From the NCBI RefSeq assembly GCF_000308775.1, contig NZ_BAGJ01000258.1, forward strand, positions 1 to 38,567: a stretch of 38,567 bases of DNA. The letters are read 5' to 3'. Numbering within the stretch: the first letter of the stretch is position 1; every line of letters begins with the position of its first letter. The position numbers and the translations under genes were made by a program. Of the stretch, positions 8,623 through 16,805 are shown piece by piece. Origin of the DNA: Nocardia testacea NBRC 100365. GTDB taxonomy: Bacteria; Actinomycetota; Actinomycetes; Mycobacteriales; Mycobacteriaceae. Below the pieces are notes generated by a model, which was not told the DNA's origin, made no database searches, and saw nothing but the letters and a program-made list of their open reading frames with translations.

Positions 8623-9246
8623 TCACGAAGAGATGGCGACGGGTGTGCGGTAGGTGCGTGGGTCGTCGATGGCGTCGAGTAGATATCTGGCAAGGTCGGC
8701 TCGTGAGGTTCGCGGGCCGACCTTCGCTTTCGCGCCTACGGAGATTCGCGGATGCCTGGCTGCGGGGTCATGGGTCAGACGTGTCGGCCGCACGGCGGTC
8801 CAGGTCAGCTCGCTGTGCGCGAGTTGGCGTTCCATTCTTTCCATATCGGTGTAGACCTCGCGCATGATCCGGTGCAGCAGCCGGGCGAAGAGCCTGCTGA
8901 CCAGGTCCGCATCGGATGGAATGCCCACCCCTGCGGAGGAAAGGACGAGCAGTCGACCTCTGGGCCGCAGGGCCGTCATGATCGTGGCGGCGCTGTCGGA
9001 GTAGAGCGTGGTGGGACCGCGTCCGGCGGCACCCAGCGCGGAGATCACCACATCGTGTTCATCGAGAAGTCCGTTCAAGGCCCCCGGTCGGGTCGGATCG
9101 GCGGTGACCACCGTCAATCCCGCTGCTGGACCGAGGCTTCCGGCCCGGCGGACGACGGCGGTGACACGGTGCCCACGAGCCAGTGCCTCGTTCACAATCA
9201 TCCGCCCGGTGCGGCCGGTGGCCCCGAGGACGGCAATGGTGCTCAT
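8623..9246 (-). CDS. NAD(P)-binding reductase (NmrA / SDR-a type)
   Basis: 207 residues. The start MSTIAVLGATGRTGRMIVNEA contains the glycine-rich dinucleotide loop G-A-T-G-R-T-G. Later segments fit atypical short-chain dehydrogenases that use NAD(P)H (VISALGAAG, LLVLSSAGVG). No catalytic YxxxK is obvious, so the substrate is unknown; relatives reduce quinones, flavins or act as sensors. The ATG at 9246 overlaps the stop of the upstream SnoaL-like gene by four bases (ATGA), implying coupled translation. It is the last gene of the cargo operon. Confidence 0.8.
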   Translation of the reverse strand: MSTIAVLGATGRTGRMIVNEALARGHRVTAVVRRAGSLGPAAGLTVVTADPTRPGALNGLLDEHDVVISALGAAGRGPTTLYSDSAATIMTALRPRGRLLVLSSAGVGIPSDADLVSRLFARLLHRIMREVYTDMERMERQLAHSELTWTAVRPTRLTHDPAARHPRISVGAKAKVGPRTSRADLARYLLDAIDDPRTYRTPVAISS

Positions 9247-9689
9247 GAGCGGGCGGCCGGGCGGGAGGCGGGCTGGAATGTGAAGGTGAGGGCCTCCATG
9301 AGCCGCTTGCGCTGGGTCTTCTGTACCGCCGCGATCCGCCACTGGCCGTCTGCATCGCGGATCACCGTGTAGGTCGCGAGCTTGCCCAGCTGCTTCGGCG
9401 CCCCCTTCGAGGACTCGCCGCGCGCCACCACGATGGCAGTGTCGCTTCCGTAGGTGCGGATTTCAATAATCTCGACGGTGAGGCGGGTTCCCTTCAGGAA
9501 GCTGTCGAACAGCACCTGGTGCCCGCGGCCGATCTCCGGACCGCCGTGGTAGACGGTGCCCATGTAGGTGACGTCGGTGGCGTCGGCGGTGAAGCATTCG
9601 CCGTAGGCAGTGCCGTCGCCCCGGGTCCACGCCTGTGCGCTGCGCTCGATGAGGGCGCGAATGGCGGCGGTGTCGGTGGTGGCGTTCAT
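9243..9689 (-). CDS. SnoaL-like / SgcJ family protein
   Basis: 148 residues, a single NTF2-fold domain. It starts with MNATTDTAAIRALIERSAQA; the body has AWTRGDGTAYGECFTADAT, the LFDSFLKGTRL segment and IVVARGES, and ends with DADGQWRIAAVQKTQRKRLM. This is the pattern of the SgcJ/EcaC family, whose biochemical role is mostly unproven. It resembles the SnoaL domain of the membrane-anchored protein at 10420-11103, suggesting an old duplication inside the operon. The gap to the SDR gene upstream is 14 bases. Confidence 0.8.
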   Translation of the reverse strand: MNATTDTAAIRALIERSAQAWTRGDGTAYGECFTADATDVTYMGTVYHGGPEIGRGHQVLFDSFLKGTRLTVEIIEIRTYGSDTAIVVARGESSKGAPKQLGKLATYTVIRDADGQWRIAAVQKTQRKRLMEALTFTFQPASRPAARS

Positions 9690-9703
9690 GGTGGTGAGCT
9701 CCT

Positions 9704-10423
9704 TCAGTGCGCGAGCAGGGCCAGGGCGGCCCTGCGGGGAATGAGCCGCAGTGCGGCGGTGAACAGTTGATTGGTCCGGCTGGTCGCGACGACGGGACCG
9801 GCCTTGCCGGACAGCGCTTTTCGGGCGCGATCCACCACTTCACGAGGTGACTGGACCAGCCAGGGCGGGACGTCGTCCGCGGTTTGTGAGGCGGTTCGCG
9901 TGACACCCGGGCACAGGGCCAGGACGTGCACTGCGCGCGACTTCTGTTCGTGCCACAGCGTTTCGGAGAAGGCGGTGACGAAGGCTTTGGAGGCGCTGTA
10001 GACACCGATTCCCGGCTTCGGGATTTCCCCCAGCGTGGAGGACACGTTCACCAGCGCGCTGCCGGGTGCGGCCGCACCGAGGAAGGCGTGCGCCAGGACG
10101 ACGACCGCGCGGCAATTCACCTCGATCGTGGTGAGCGCGGATTCGAGCGGCAGCTCGGCGAAGTCGCCGTGGGTGGCGGTACCGGCATTGTTCACCAGCA
10201 GCGTGTATCCACCGTGCCGGAGTAGTGCGGCGGTCGCCGCCAGCCCTTCGGTGGTGGCGAGATCCGCGGCGAGATAGTCGTGCCCGTTCCCGAGCTCGGT
10301 CATGAGCGTTTCCAGTCCCTCGGCGCCCCGCGCCACCCCTGTCACCGAATATCCCTGCGTCGCGAGCGCTACCGCGAACGCTCGACCGATACCCGCACTG
10401 GCGCCGGTCACGAGTGCTCTCAT
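9704..10423 (-). CDS. Short-chain dehydrogenase/reductase (classical SDR)
   Basis: 239 residues. The cofactor loop is TGASAGIGRA at residues 6-15, the structural motif is NNAGTATHGD, and the active site has Ser in NVSSTLGE and the Y-x-x-x-K pair in YSASKAF. A typical oxidoreductase of alcohols or ketones; the substrate is unknown. The ATG at 10423 was chosen because MRALVTGASAGIGR is the canonical SDR start and it overlaps the stop of the upstream gene by four bases. A much longer open frame exists upstream but overlaps the SnoaL gene in another frame and is not used. Confidence 0.9.
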   Translation of the reverse strand: MRALVTGASAGIGRAFAVALATQGYSVTGVARGAEGLETLMTELGNGHDYLAADLATTEGLAATAALLRHGGYTLLVNNAGTATHGDFAELPLESALTTIEVNCRAVVVLAHAFLGAAAPGSALVNVSSTLGEIPKPGIGVYSASKAFVTAFSETLWHEQKSRAVHVLALCPGVTRTASQTADDVPPWLVQSPREVVDRARKALSGKAGPVVATSRTNQLFTAALRLIPRRAALALLAH

Positions 10424-11103
10424 CGCTCGGCCTCGGGCTTGGTGTCCGCATCGAACAGGAATGAGATGCGTTCCATGACGGTCTGGCGCTTGGTGTTCTG
10501 GAAGGCGGCGATGCGCCACTTTCCGTCCTGTTCGCGCACCAGGGTGTAGGTCTGGGTCTTGGACAGCTCGCTCGGGCGTTCGTCGTCGTACCGGTCGCCG
10601 CGGGTGGTGACGATCGCGGTGTCCGCGCCGAAGAAGCGGATGCCGAGGTAGGAGTCGGCGAGCTTGCTGCCCTTCAGGAATCCGTTGAACAGCGCGCGGT
10701 GGGACTCGGTGAGATCGCGACGGCCGTCGTAGTAGGTGCCCACGAAAGTGGTGTAGGTGCCGTTCTCGGTGAAGGTGGCGCCGAAGGCGTCGGCGTCGCC
10801 CTGCCCCCAGGCCGCGGTCATCTCGGCCAGCGTCGCGCAGACCCCCTGCAGGTCCGCGGCGGTGCCGCCGTCCGGTGTGACGCTCGTGCACTCGGCAATG
10901 CCCTGGTTGCGCACGTCCGAGGTCTGGTCCAGCCACACATACCCGCCGGCGGCGGCAATGCCGAGAGTGAGTGCGCTCGCGCCCAGCACCTTCACGACGG
11001 TGCGGCGACGGGACTTCGTGGCCCTGGGGGACGGTAGGCCGACGGAATCGGCGGAGTGGGTGGACGCCGTGGTGGATTCGGTATTGGTGGTGGTCGCGGT
11101 CAT
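10420..11103 (-). CDS. Membrane-anchored SnoaL-like / SgcJ family protein
   Basis: 227 residues. After a Thr/Ser-rich N-terminus and a basic KSRRR stretch there is one hydrophobic segment, VVKVLGASALTLGIAAAGGY (about residues 36-57), likely a signal anchor or a signal peptide. It places an outer NTF2-fold domain that begins with CATLAEMTAAWGQGDADAF and ends with QDGKWRIAAFQNTKRQTVM. First gene of the cargo operon, divergent from marR with 81 bases between. It shares its domain with the cytosolic protein at 9243-9689. Confidence 0.8.
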   Translation of the reverse strand: MTATTTNTESTTASTHSADSVGLPSPRATKSRRRTVVKVLGASALTLGIAAAGGYVWLDQTSDVRNQGIAECTSVTPDGGTAADLQGVCATLAEMTAAWGQGDADAFGATFTENGTYTTFVGTYYDGRRDLTESHRALFNGFLKGSKLADSYLGIRFFGADTAIVTTRGDRYDDERPSELSKTQTYTLVREQDGKWRIAAFQNTKRQTVMERISFLFDADTKPEAER

Positions 11104-11184
11104 CGCGGGGACCTTCCTCGTGCTATTCTCCCTGCCTAGAAGATTTCTCTTCTTAGGAGATGTCTCTTCGTTTAGGAAGAGAAT
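11104..11184. promoter_or_regulatory. Divergent promoter and MarR operator region
   Basis: An AT-richer 81-base gap between the cargo operon and marR. It holds imperfect inverted repeats built on one theme: CCTAGAAGA with TCTTCTTAGG, and CTCTTC with GAAGAG around a six-base spacer. These are likely binding sites through which the MarR protein controls both directions. Confidence 0.6.
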
Positions 11185-11670
11185 ATGAGGAAGGTGGACC
11201 CCTTGTCAACGGATAGGCAGAAAGACGACCCCAGTCAGGTCTTCCGGCGGTACCTGAGTTCTGTTGTGCTGCATGCCCAAGCGGGCGCCAGAGCCGTCGG
11301 GCTGGGCGCCACCGACCTGTACGCGCTCAACATCCTGGAACTGAGCGGGGCCATGACACCCGGCGAACTCGGCGCCCGCACCGGTCTGACCACCGGGCCC
11401 ACCACCCGGCTCATCGACCGCCTGGAAAAGGCCGGGTATGTGCGTCGCGGCGCTGACCCCATCGACCGCCGCAAGGTGATGGTCGAGCCGGTCGCCCAGC
11501 CCGCCGATCTCGACGACGTACTCGCCCCCGCCCGCCGCAAGATCGGCGACATCATCGGCGGCTACACACCCGAACAGCGGGAATTCCTCTTCGACTACTT
11601 CGCACGGGCCGCCGACGCCTTCCAGCAGGCGGCGACAGAAATCAGCGCCGCACGCCCCGCCGCAGACTAG
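11185..11670 (+). CDS. MarR-family transcriptional regulator
   Basis: 161 residues. A winged helix is visible at about residues 45-95: NILELSGAMTPGELGARTGL, TTGPTTRLIDRLEKAGYVRR and DPIDRRKVMVE, the D-R-R wing of MarR proteins. MarR proteins usually repress a divergent operon and release it on binding an aromatic or oxidising ligand. The neighbours (SDR, reductase, SnoaL proteins) fit a redox or xenobiotic response, which is inference. ATG at 11185; an in-frame TTG eight codons later is possible. Confidence 0.88.
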   Translation: MRKVDPLSTDRQKDDPSQVFRRYLSSVVLHAQAGARAVGLGATDLYALNILELSGAMTPGELGARTGLTTGPTTRLIDRLEKAGYVRRGADPIDRRKVMVEPVAQPADLDDVLAPARRKIGDIIGGYTPEQREFLFDYFARAADAFQQAATEISAARPAAD

Positions 11671-11740
11671 GGCACGTGCATTCCTGCGCTGGGGGCTGCA
11701 AAACGCGTGTGTGGCACCGACGCCTACGCCGGACAGCCAC

Positions 11741-11857
11741 TCAAAGGAGTACTCGCCGATCTGGAGTGCTGCGGATCCCGGGCTCGTCTGTGAACAGCAC
11801 CTCGACACCGCCCTGCTCGGCCCGGCCGATCACCTTCAGCTTCCCCGCCGGCTCCAT
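11741..11857 (-). CDS. Short unassigned ORF or gene remnant
   Basis: 38 residues, MEPAGKLKVIGRAEQGGVEV followed by LFTDEPGIRSTPDRRVLL. The codon pattern looks coding but no family is recognised and no clear ribosome site is present. It sits in the otherwise gene-free stretch 11671-11905 between marR and the tnpA remnant, and is probably a fragment left by rearrangement. Confidence 0.25.
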   Translation of the reverse strand: MEPAGKLKVIGRAEQGGVEVLFTDEPGIRSTPDRRVLL

Positions 11858-11905
11858 CGCGGCGCTCGCCCGAGAACTAGGGAACGGCGCTGCGATGAGT
11901 GCTGA

Positions 11906-12313
11906 TCAGAACAGGGTGTCGCGGACCCGCAGCGGCCGGTAGCCGGTGGGACCGAGCTGGGCGAGTTCGGCGTCGATATCGACCTCGACCGCGCCGAAGA
12001 AAATGATGTTCTCGCTGTGCGCCGGGCTGACGTGGGCCAGAACATTGGCGTCGATACGGCGGCCCTGACGGCGCATCTGGTCCACCGCGAGCGCGTAATA
12101 CTCTGTGGTCCAAGCGATTACTGCGTTAGTGGCCACGGTCAGGCACCAGGCTTGTTCGGTCTGGGCTTCCAGGTGGCGTGCGCGGAAGGCGCCCTCGTGG
12201 GCGTAGATGAGGCCGCGTTTGAGGGCGTGGATGGATTCGCCCTTTAGTCCGGATCGGTCAGGTACCGGCAGGCGTAGATGGTGCGGCGCATCGCGCCGTA
12301 CTCGTTCAACGCT
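11906..12313 (-). pseudogene. tnpA: 3' remnant of a second Tn3-family transposase
   Basis: The C-terminal part of a TnpA distinct from the intact copy. Recognisable segments are AMRRTIYACRYLTDPD (near 12300-12250, in a broken frame), KGESIHALKRGLIYAHEG (catalytic Glu region), TEQAWCLTVATNAVIAWTTE and HVSPAHSENIIFFGAVEVDI. A small deletion or frameshift separates the first segment from the rest, and everything upstream is missing. It faces opposite to the intact tnpA and shows that a second Tn3 element contributed to this region. Confidence 0.85.
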
Positions 12314-12332
12314 GCCGCCGGCGCGTTCCGCC

Positions 12333-12581
12333 GACCCCAGTCCGGAGCCCCGGATCGACGCCACCATCGGCGAAGCCCTGGCCAGGATGGACAGCGCGGA
12401 CCGGATCATCATCACCGCCGATCACGGCAACGACCCAGCCGCCGGAACCGGCCACACCTACGAATTCGTGCCCGTACTGGATACCCGGCCGCCGACCCTC
12501 GATGGGACAGCCGGACTGGCGTGGATCGCCCACGCCATCAGCACCGCCCTACTCGGATACCGGCCCACGCGCCACCGCTAA
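12333..12581 (+). pseudogene. 3' fragment of a phosphopentomutase-like gene
   Basis: About 80 residues. The metal-binding segment DRIIITADHGNDPAAGTGHT followed by YEFVPVLDTRPP matches the C-terminal end of the alkaline-phosphatase superfamily, closest to phosphopentomutase (DeoB) by the DHGNDP and H-T-x-E-x-V-P-V-L pattern. The N-terminal three quarters are absent, and the frame ends on a TAA inside the right inverted repeat. It appears to be chromosomal DNA picked up by the transposon. Cofactor-independent phosphoglycerate mutase is a less likely source. Confidence 0.65.
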
Positions 12582-12607
12582 CGCCAATTTCCGCTCGACT
12601 GGACCCC
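12570..12607 (-). repeat. Transposon right terminal inverted repeat
   Basis: On the minus strand it begins GGGGTCCAGTCGAGCGGAAA. It supplies the stop codon of the phosphopentomutase-like fragment on the plus strand and the final residues of the truncated minus-strand gene at 12608-12946. Confidence 0.88.
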
Positions 12608-12946
12608 CCGTGCCGTGTTCGCCGCGCGGGCGGCTTCGGCGGCCTCGATCTCGGCGAGCTTGGGCCCCCAGATCTCATCGGTGGCCAGCGTTTTGCGGCA
12701 GTCGCTCAAGTGCTGATCGAGCACCTTTTGAGCGCGGGCGAGGTTGTCTTCGATTTCGTAGACGCGGGCGTCGTAGCCTGCGGCGAACTCTGTGCTGTTG
12801 GCGTTCGAGGTCTGCATGTAGAGCGCGTAGTCCTCGGCACGCTCTCGGTTGGCACGGTCGAGAGCGTGCTCGTAGTGGTCGCGGCGGCGGGCAAGTTCGT
12901 CGGCATCGAGGGCTGCTCCGGTCCGGACGGGTGAAGCGTGTGACAT
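12608..12946 (-). pseudogene. Hypothetical coiled-coil protein, 3' end replaced by transposon end
   Basis: 113 plasmid-encoded residues starting MSHASPVRTGAALDADELAR, mostly charged helix (RRRDHYEHALDRANRERAED, EIEDNLARAQKVLDQHL). The frame then reads into the inverted repeat and stops at 12578-12580 after about nine foreign residues. It may still be expressed. It lies just downstream of the terminator after the primase. Removing the transposon does not join it in frame to the truncated gene at 4067-4300, so the two need not be halves of one gene. Confidence 0.6.
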
Positions 12947-13007
12947 TGCGGTGTTCTTCCTTCTCTATCGGGTGATTCCGGGGTTCCGCCGAGCAGCGGG
13001 CCCGGGA

Positions 13008-13037
13008 GGGACGGCGCAGCGTGGTGTGCGCCGTCCC
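13008..13037 (-). terminator. Rho-independent-type hairpin after the primase operon
   Basis: Perfect 11-bp arms GGGACGGCGCA / TGCGCCGTCCC with an eight-base loop, 17 bases past the primase stop. A clear U-tract is lacking, as is common in actinomycetes. Confidence 0.75.
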
Positions 13038-13053
13038 GGGGGGTTTGGCCGTC

Positions 13054-16044
13054 TCAGCGGCCGAATCCGCGGTCGCCTTTGCCGCGGCCGCGGTGGTTGG
13101 TGATGTGCATCCCGGCGCCGGGGCGGGTGTTGCGGGACTTGGTGCGGCCCTTGAGCGCGGCTTTGACGGCTTCCTGCGTGGGGTGGGCGCAGGTGCTCTC
13201 GGCCGCGATGCGCTGGGTGACCTCATCGGGGGGCATCCCCTGTGCGCGCAGGTGCTCGGCCATCTGGTCGAGCCGGTCGCGGCTGTCGTAGCCGGGGGCG
13301 GGCGGTGTGCGCACGGCGGTGACCGCATCGCGGCGATCGGCCCACCGTTCCTGGATGACCTTGGCCTGCTTCCCGGCAACGGAGGCCTGGCCGGCGGTGG
13401 CGTCGAGTTCGGCCCGGACCCGGTTGCGCATGCCCTCGGGAACGCCGGCGGCGGCCAAGCGCTCGATGAGTGCCCGGTCCACACCTTTGTCCTCGTGGTC
13501 GGTGAGGGTGGCGTTGCCGACGGCGAGCTGGATCTGAGCGTCGGCGACACGCTGCACCTGCTCGCGGGTGCGTCGCGCGGTGCCGCGGGGTGCCTGGTTG
13601 GACTCCAACATCTGGCCGAGCTTGTGGCGGGTGTAGCGGGCGTGGTCGTAGGCGATGGACGAGGCCCGGTCCATATCGACCACCGAGGCGGAGCGGTCGT
13701 CGACGAACAGCAGTTCCGGTGTGGTGTGTTTCCCGGCGTCCACGTCGACCAGGACCGCGCGCAGCTGCTCCTGCTCCAGCGGGTGCAGGCCTTTGCCCTG
13801 GGTGAGGGCCTTGCGGATGTAGGCGCGGTCCTTCTCGGCGCGCTGGCGTAGCGCGGCCGCGGTCGGGTCGCCGAGGTCGCCGGCCCTGCCCGCGACCCGG
13901 GAGGCCTGGGTGGCGACCGAGGCGTACATGCGCACGGTCGCGGCCAGTTCCTCGCGGTCGACGTGATCGGGCCAGAGCCGCGCGAACTTTCCGGCGGGGT
14001 TGTGGCGGATCTCGCTGCCCCGCTCGCGTGCGGCCTGCTGGTCTTCTGGGGTCATCACTGCGACGGCGTCACGCAGCCGTTCCTGCACGCTGGTGGTGGA
14101 CATTCCGGTCTTGAGGCGGTCCTGGTAGGCCTCCAGCAGTTTGTCCACCCGCGGCTTGGCTTCCTCGCCGAGGTCGACCAGGGGGAGGTCCATCTTGCGC
14201 AGTTCGGCGGTCGGGAACGGGGTCCGGGTCGAGCCGAGCTCGTCGTCGGCAACGATCTGGCCCGGTGTGCCGAGGTAGGAGGCGATGAACCGCACCTTCG
14301 TGCGCACCGGCTCGCTGACCTGCTGCACCCGCATCTTCTTGGTCAGCTCGTCCAGGCCGCGCGGGGTCGGGTTGGCCCGCCACGCCTCGATATCGGCGTA
14401 GAGCTGCTCTTTGACGCTCTGGTCCAGATCGTTCTGCCGCGCGATCTCTTCGACCATCCGGTCCTGGGCACGGCGCGTCCGCGACTGCGTAGCCCGCTCG
14501 CCCTCCTTGGCCAGCAGGGCGTCGGCCACGTTCGGTGCAGGGCTGGCCAAGACGCCACCAGTCTCCATGTCCAGGTGGACCCCGTACCGGTGGGCGACAT
14601 AGCCGACGAGTTCGGAGCGGGCTTCGGCAGCGAGTTTGCTGTCTTCGGCCCAAGCGACCGCATCACCGAAGGCCGCCTCGATCTCGCTGACCGAGAGGTG
14701 GTCCCAGCCCTTGTCCTTCAGTTTCGCCAGCCGGGTCTCCACGGCCTGGCGCTCGGCGGCGTGCCGCTGCTCGGTCTCGCGGCGTTCGTCGTCGGCCTTG
14801 GCGGCGGCTTCTTCGCGTTCGCGGCGGCGCTGCTCGGCCAGTTTCTGGGCGTAGGCCAGCATCTTGGCGAGCATGAGCTGCCAAAACCGCGACATTTCCG
14901 CGCCGGCGGAGTCGATATCGGGGGTGTGGTCCGGAGCGGCGTCCAGATCCGGGGCCATCATGTACTGGGCCATATCGGTGGGTCCTCCCTCAGGGGTGAC
15001 GGCCGCGGTGACCGGTTCGGTCTCGGCGGCAGGGGTTTCGCGGTCCGCCGGTGGGGTCCGGCGGGGGCTGCTGGTCGGTCGGGTGAACGGGTCGAGGTGT
15101 GGGATCGGGGTCATCTCGGAGACCTCGTGCCCGGCGTCGATGTGGTCGGTGAAGTCGTTGCCGGTGGCCGGGGCGACGACCCGCACCCGGTCCACCAGCC
15201 CGTCCAGTGAGGCCAGGACCTTTTCCGCCCGCCGGTATCCGGCCGGGTCCTGGTCGGCGACGACCACCACCAGAGAGGCGCCGCGCAGCCACTTGGCGTG
15301 ATCCGGTGTCCACGACAGCGCACCGCCGGCGTTGGTGGTGGCGGTCAGCCCGGCCCGCTCGGCGGTGTGGACGTCCTTCTCGCCCTCGCAGATGTAGATG
15401 GCTTCGCCGTCGGCGATGGCGGCCAGGACCTGGGGCAGTTGGAAGGGCACCGGGTCGAAACCGGTGTCCTGCCAATCGCCCTGGGCGCTGTTCCAGGCGC
15501 GCTGTGAGAACTTCTTGCTGCGGCCGTGGGCGAACTGGGCCTCGCGGCGGATGACCTCACCGGCAACGGTGCCGTCGTCACGGACGTAGGTGTAGGTGTC
15601 GGTGGTTTTCCACGGTGTGCGCTGCTGTCCCAGCTCCCGTTTCGGTGTGACCGCGGGAAACCCGGCCGCCGCGATCGCGCGGTCGGCCGGGCTCTCCCGC
15701 CGGGTCTGCGGCTGTGGCCGGCGGCTGCGGGTCCAACCGCCCCGCGTCTGGCCGCTGCTGCGCTGGCCTTTCTCCAGCGGCTTGTCGTAGAGATCCTTGA
15801 TCTCCAGGCTGATCGCGTCGAGGACCTGCTCGTCGGTGCAGCCCGAGAAGCACTTCACCTTGGTGCGGCCCTGATCGTCGAGGTACTTCACGCCCAAGCT
15901 CGGGTTGTGGTGGCGGCCGTCGCCTTCGTGGTGCGGGCAGCAGTACCGGGTCCAGGTGCCCGCGGTGCGGCCGTGGCCGACCTTGCGCTCCAATGCTTCG
16001 GTGACCCGCTCCCAGCTGGCGGAGCGGGCCCATGCGTTGCTCAT
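13054..16044 (-). CDS. Plasmid DNA primase with zinc finger and TOPRIM domain
   Basis: 996 residues. The CHC2-like zinc finger is at residues 35-69: CCPHHE, then CFSGC. The TOPRIM core has YICEGEKD (Glu about 220) and VVVADQDPAGY (D-x-D about 264-266), the metal-binding residues for primer synthesis. Residues beyond about 300 form a long, mostly helical, charged region without a recognised helicase motif. Primases of this kind make primers on the transferred strand or during plasmid replication. Last gene of the eight-gene operon, its ATG overlapping the DUF4913 stop by four bases. The extended C-terminus is unusual and may bind partner proteins. Confidence 0.88.
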   Translation of the reverse strand: MSNAWARSASWERVTEALERKVGHGRTAGTWTRYCCPHHEGDGRHHNPSLGVKYLDDQGRTKVKCFSGCTDEQVLDAISLEIKDLYDKPLEKGQRSSGQTRGGWTRSRRPQPQTRRESPADRAIAAAGFPAVTPKRELGQQRTPWKTTDTYTYVRDDGTVAGEVIRREAQFAHGRSKKFSQRAWNSAQGDWQDTGFDPVPFQLPQVLAAIADGEAIYICEGEKDVHTAERAGLTATTNAGGALSWTPDHAKWLRGASLVVVVADQDPAGYRRAEKVLASLDGLVDRVRVVAPATGNDFTDHIDAGHEVSEMTPIPHLDPFTRPTSSPRRTPPADRETPAAETEPVTAAVTPEGGPTDMAQYMMAPDLDAAPDHTPDIDSAGAEMSRFWQLMLAKMLAYAQKLAEQRRREREEAAAKADDERRETEQRHAAERQAVETRLAKLKDKGWDHLSVSEIEAAFGDAVAWAEDSKLAAEARSELVGYVAHRYGVHLDMETGGVLASPAPNVADALLAKEGERATQSRTRRAQDRMVEEIARQNDLDQSVKEQLYADIEAWRANPTPRGLDELTKKMRVQQVSEPVRTKVRFIASYLGTPGQIVADDELGSTRTPFPTAELRKMDLPLVDLGEEAKPRVDKLLEAYQDRLKTGMSTTSVQERLRDAVAVMTPEDQQAARERGSEIRHNPAGKFARLWPDHVDREELAATVRMYASVATQASRVAGRAGDLGDPTAAALRQRAEKDRAYIRKALTQGKGLHPLEQEQLRAVLVDVDAGKHTTPELLFVDDRSASVVDMDRASSIAYDHARYTRHKLGQMLESNQAPRGTARRTREQVQRVADAQIQLAVGNATLTDHEDKGVDRALIERLAAAGVPEGMRNRVRAELDATAGQASVAGKQAKVIQERWADRRDAVTAVRTPPAPGYDSRDRLDQMAEHLRAQGMPPDEVTQRIAAESTCAHPTQEAVKAALKGRTKSRNTRPGAGMHITNHRGRGKGDRGFGR

Positions 16045-16805
16045 CCGGGGTACTCCCGCGTCACTTCACGCGGACGGGCAGGCGGGCCGGCCGGAACCCA
16101 CAGCCCGAACGCCGACGGGACGAACCCGTCGGTCGCCGTACCCGCCGCAGCTTCGGTGGTGGGCAGCGGCCCCAGTTCGTCGCTGTGCCTGGTCGAGTTG
16201 CAGAGCTTGAACGGTCCGTCCGGGCTCAGGATCACCGCCATATGCGGATCCAGATGCGTCAGCCACCACAGCGAGACCTCGACGGTCTCGTCCAGCCGCA
16301 TCGCCTCGAACGCCCGATGCACCGCCTTGAACCGGGCATACACCTCGCCATGGGCGTGCCAGCGCGGGCACCACTTCCACTCCCGCTGATCCGTGGTGAC
16401 CTCACGGCGGTAGGTGGGCACCACCCACTGCTCGACGAACTCCTCGACCGTGGCGTACTTCGGTTCCGGCGCGGCCGCTTCCTCCTCGGCCTCACCAGCT
16501 GCTTCCTCCTCGCCACCCTCGCCCGCGGGTGTCGCGGTGTCGGCCAGCGCCGGGTTCAGCGCGTCCTCGGCTTCCACCAGCGCCGCGGCGCGCATCTCGG
16601 CCCGGACCGCATCGGTGAGCAGCTCGGCGACCACGCCGGCGGCCATTTCCTTGGCCTCGGCGTTGATCTGGGCCTGCACGGCCTTGCGCAGCGCGCTCTC
16701 CAGCAGTTCGCCCAGGTCGACCCCGCCCACCGGCGCGGCCGCGCCGGTGTTCTGGTTCTCCTGGGGGTTCTGGCCGTTCTCGGGGGTCTGCACGGTCTCG
16801 GTCAT
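16041..16805 (-). CDS. DUF4913 domain protein
   Basis: 254 residues. The C-terminal half has the conserved pattern FVEQWVVPTYRREV, REWKWCPRWHAHGEVYARF, VSLWWLTHLDPHMAVILS and DGPFKLC, which I recognise as DUF4913, common on actinobacterial conjugative plasmids. The N-terminal half is low-complexity and acidic, with a run of Glu/Ala near residues 95-115. The function is unknown. Its constant place between coupling protein and primase suggests a role in DNA transfer. Overlaps of four bases with both neighbours. Confidence 0.85.
   Translation of the reverse strand: MTETVQTPENGQNPQENQNTGAAAPVGGVDLGELLESALRKAVQAQINAEAKEMAAGVVAELLTDAVRAEMRAAALVEAEDALNPALADTATPAGEGGEEEAAGEAEEEAAAPEPKYATVEEFVEQWVVPTYRREVTTDQREWKWCPRWHAHGEVYARFKAVHRAFEAMRLDETVEVSLWWLTHLDPHMAVILSPDGPFKLCNSTRHSDELGPLPTTEAAAGTATDGFVPSAFGLWVPAGPPARPREVTREYPG

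Larger units (their letters stand above)
4302..12607. mobile_element. Tn3-family transposon, about 8.3 kb, with accessory cargo
   Basis: The ends are 38-bp inverted repeats at 4302-4339 and 12570-12607, both beginning GGGGTCCAGT as Tn3-family ends usually begin with GGGG. They agree at 27 of the first 30 positions (differences at 11, 21 and 27). Inside are tnpA next to the left end, a convergent tyrosine recombinase with a putative resolution site, a MarR-controlled cargo operon, a second tnpA remnant and a partial metabolic gene. The five bases outside each end (CATGT left, CCGTG right) do not match, so no target-site duplication is seen. This suggests an adjacent deletion or recombination after insertion. 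Confidence 0.88.

Noticed and set aside
9704..10936. A 410-residue version of the SDR protein
   Set aside because: The extra N-terminus overlaps the SnoaL gene in another frame; the canonical SDR start is at 10423.
4302..12607. Antibiotic or metal resistance cargo
   Set aside because: No resistance family could be recognised among the genes in the transposon.
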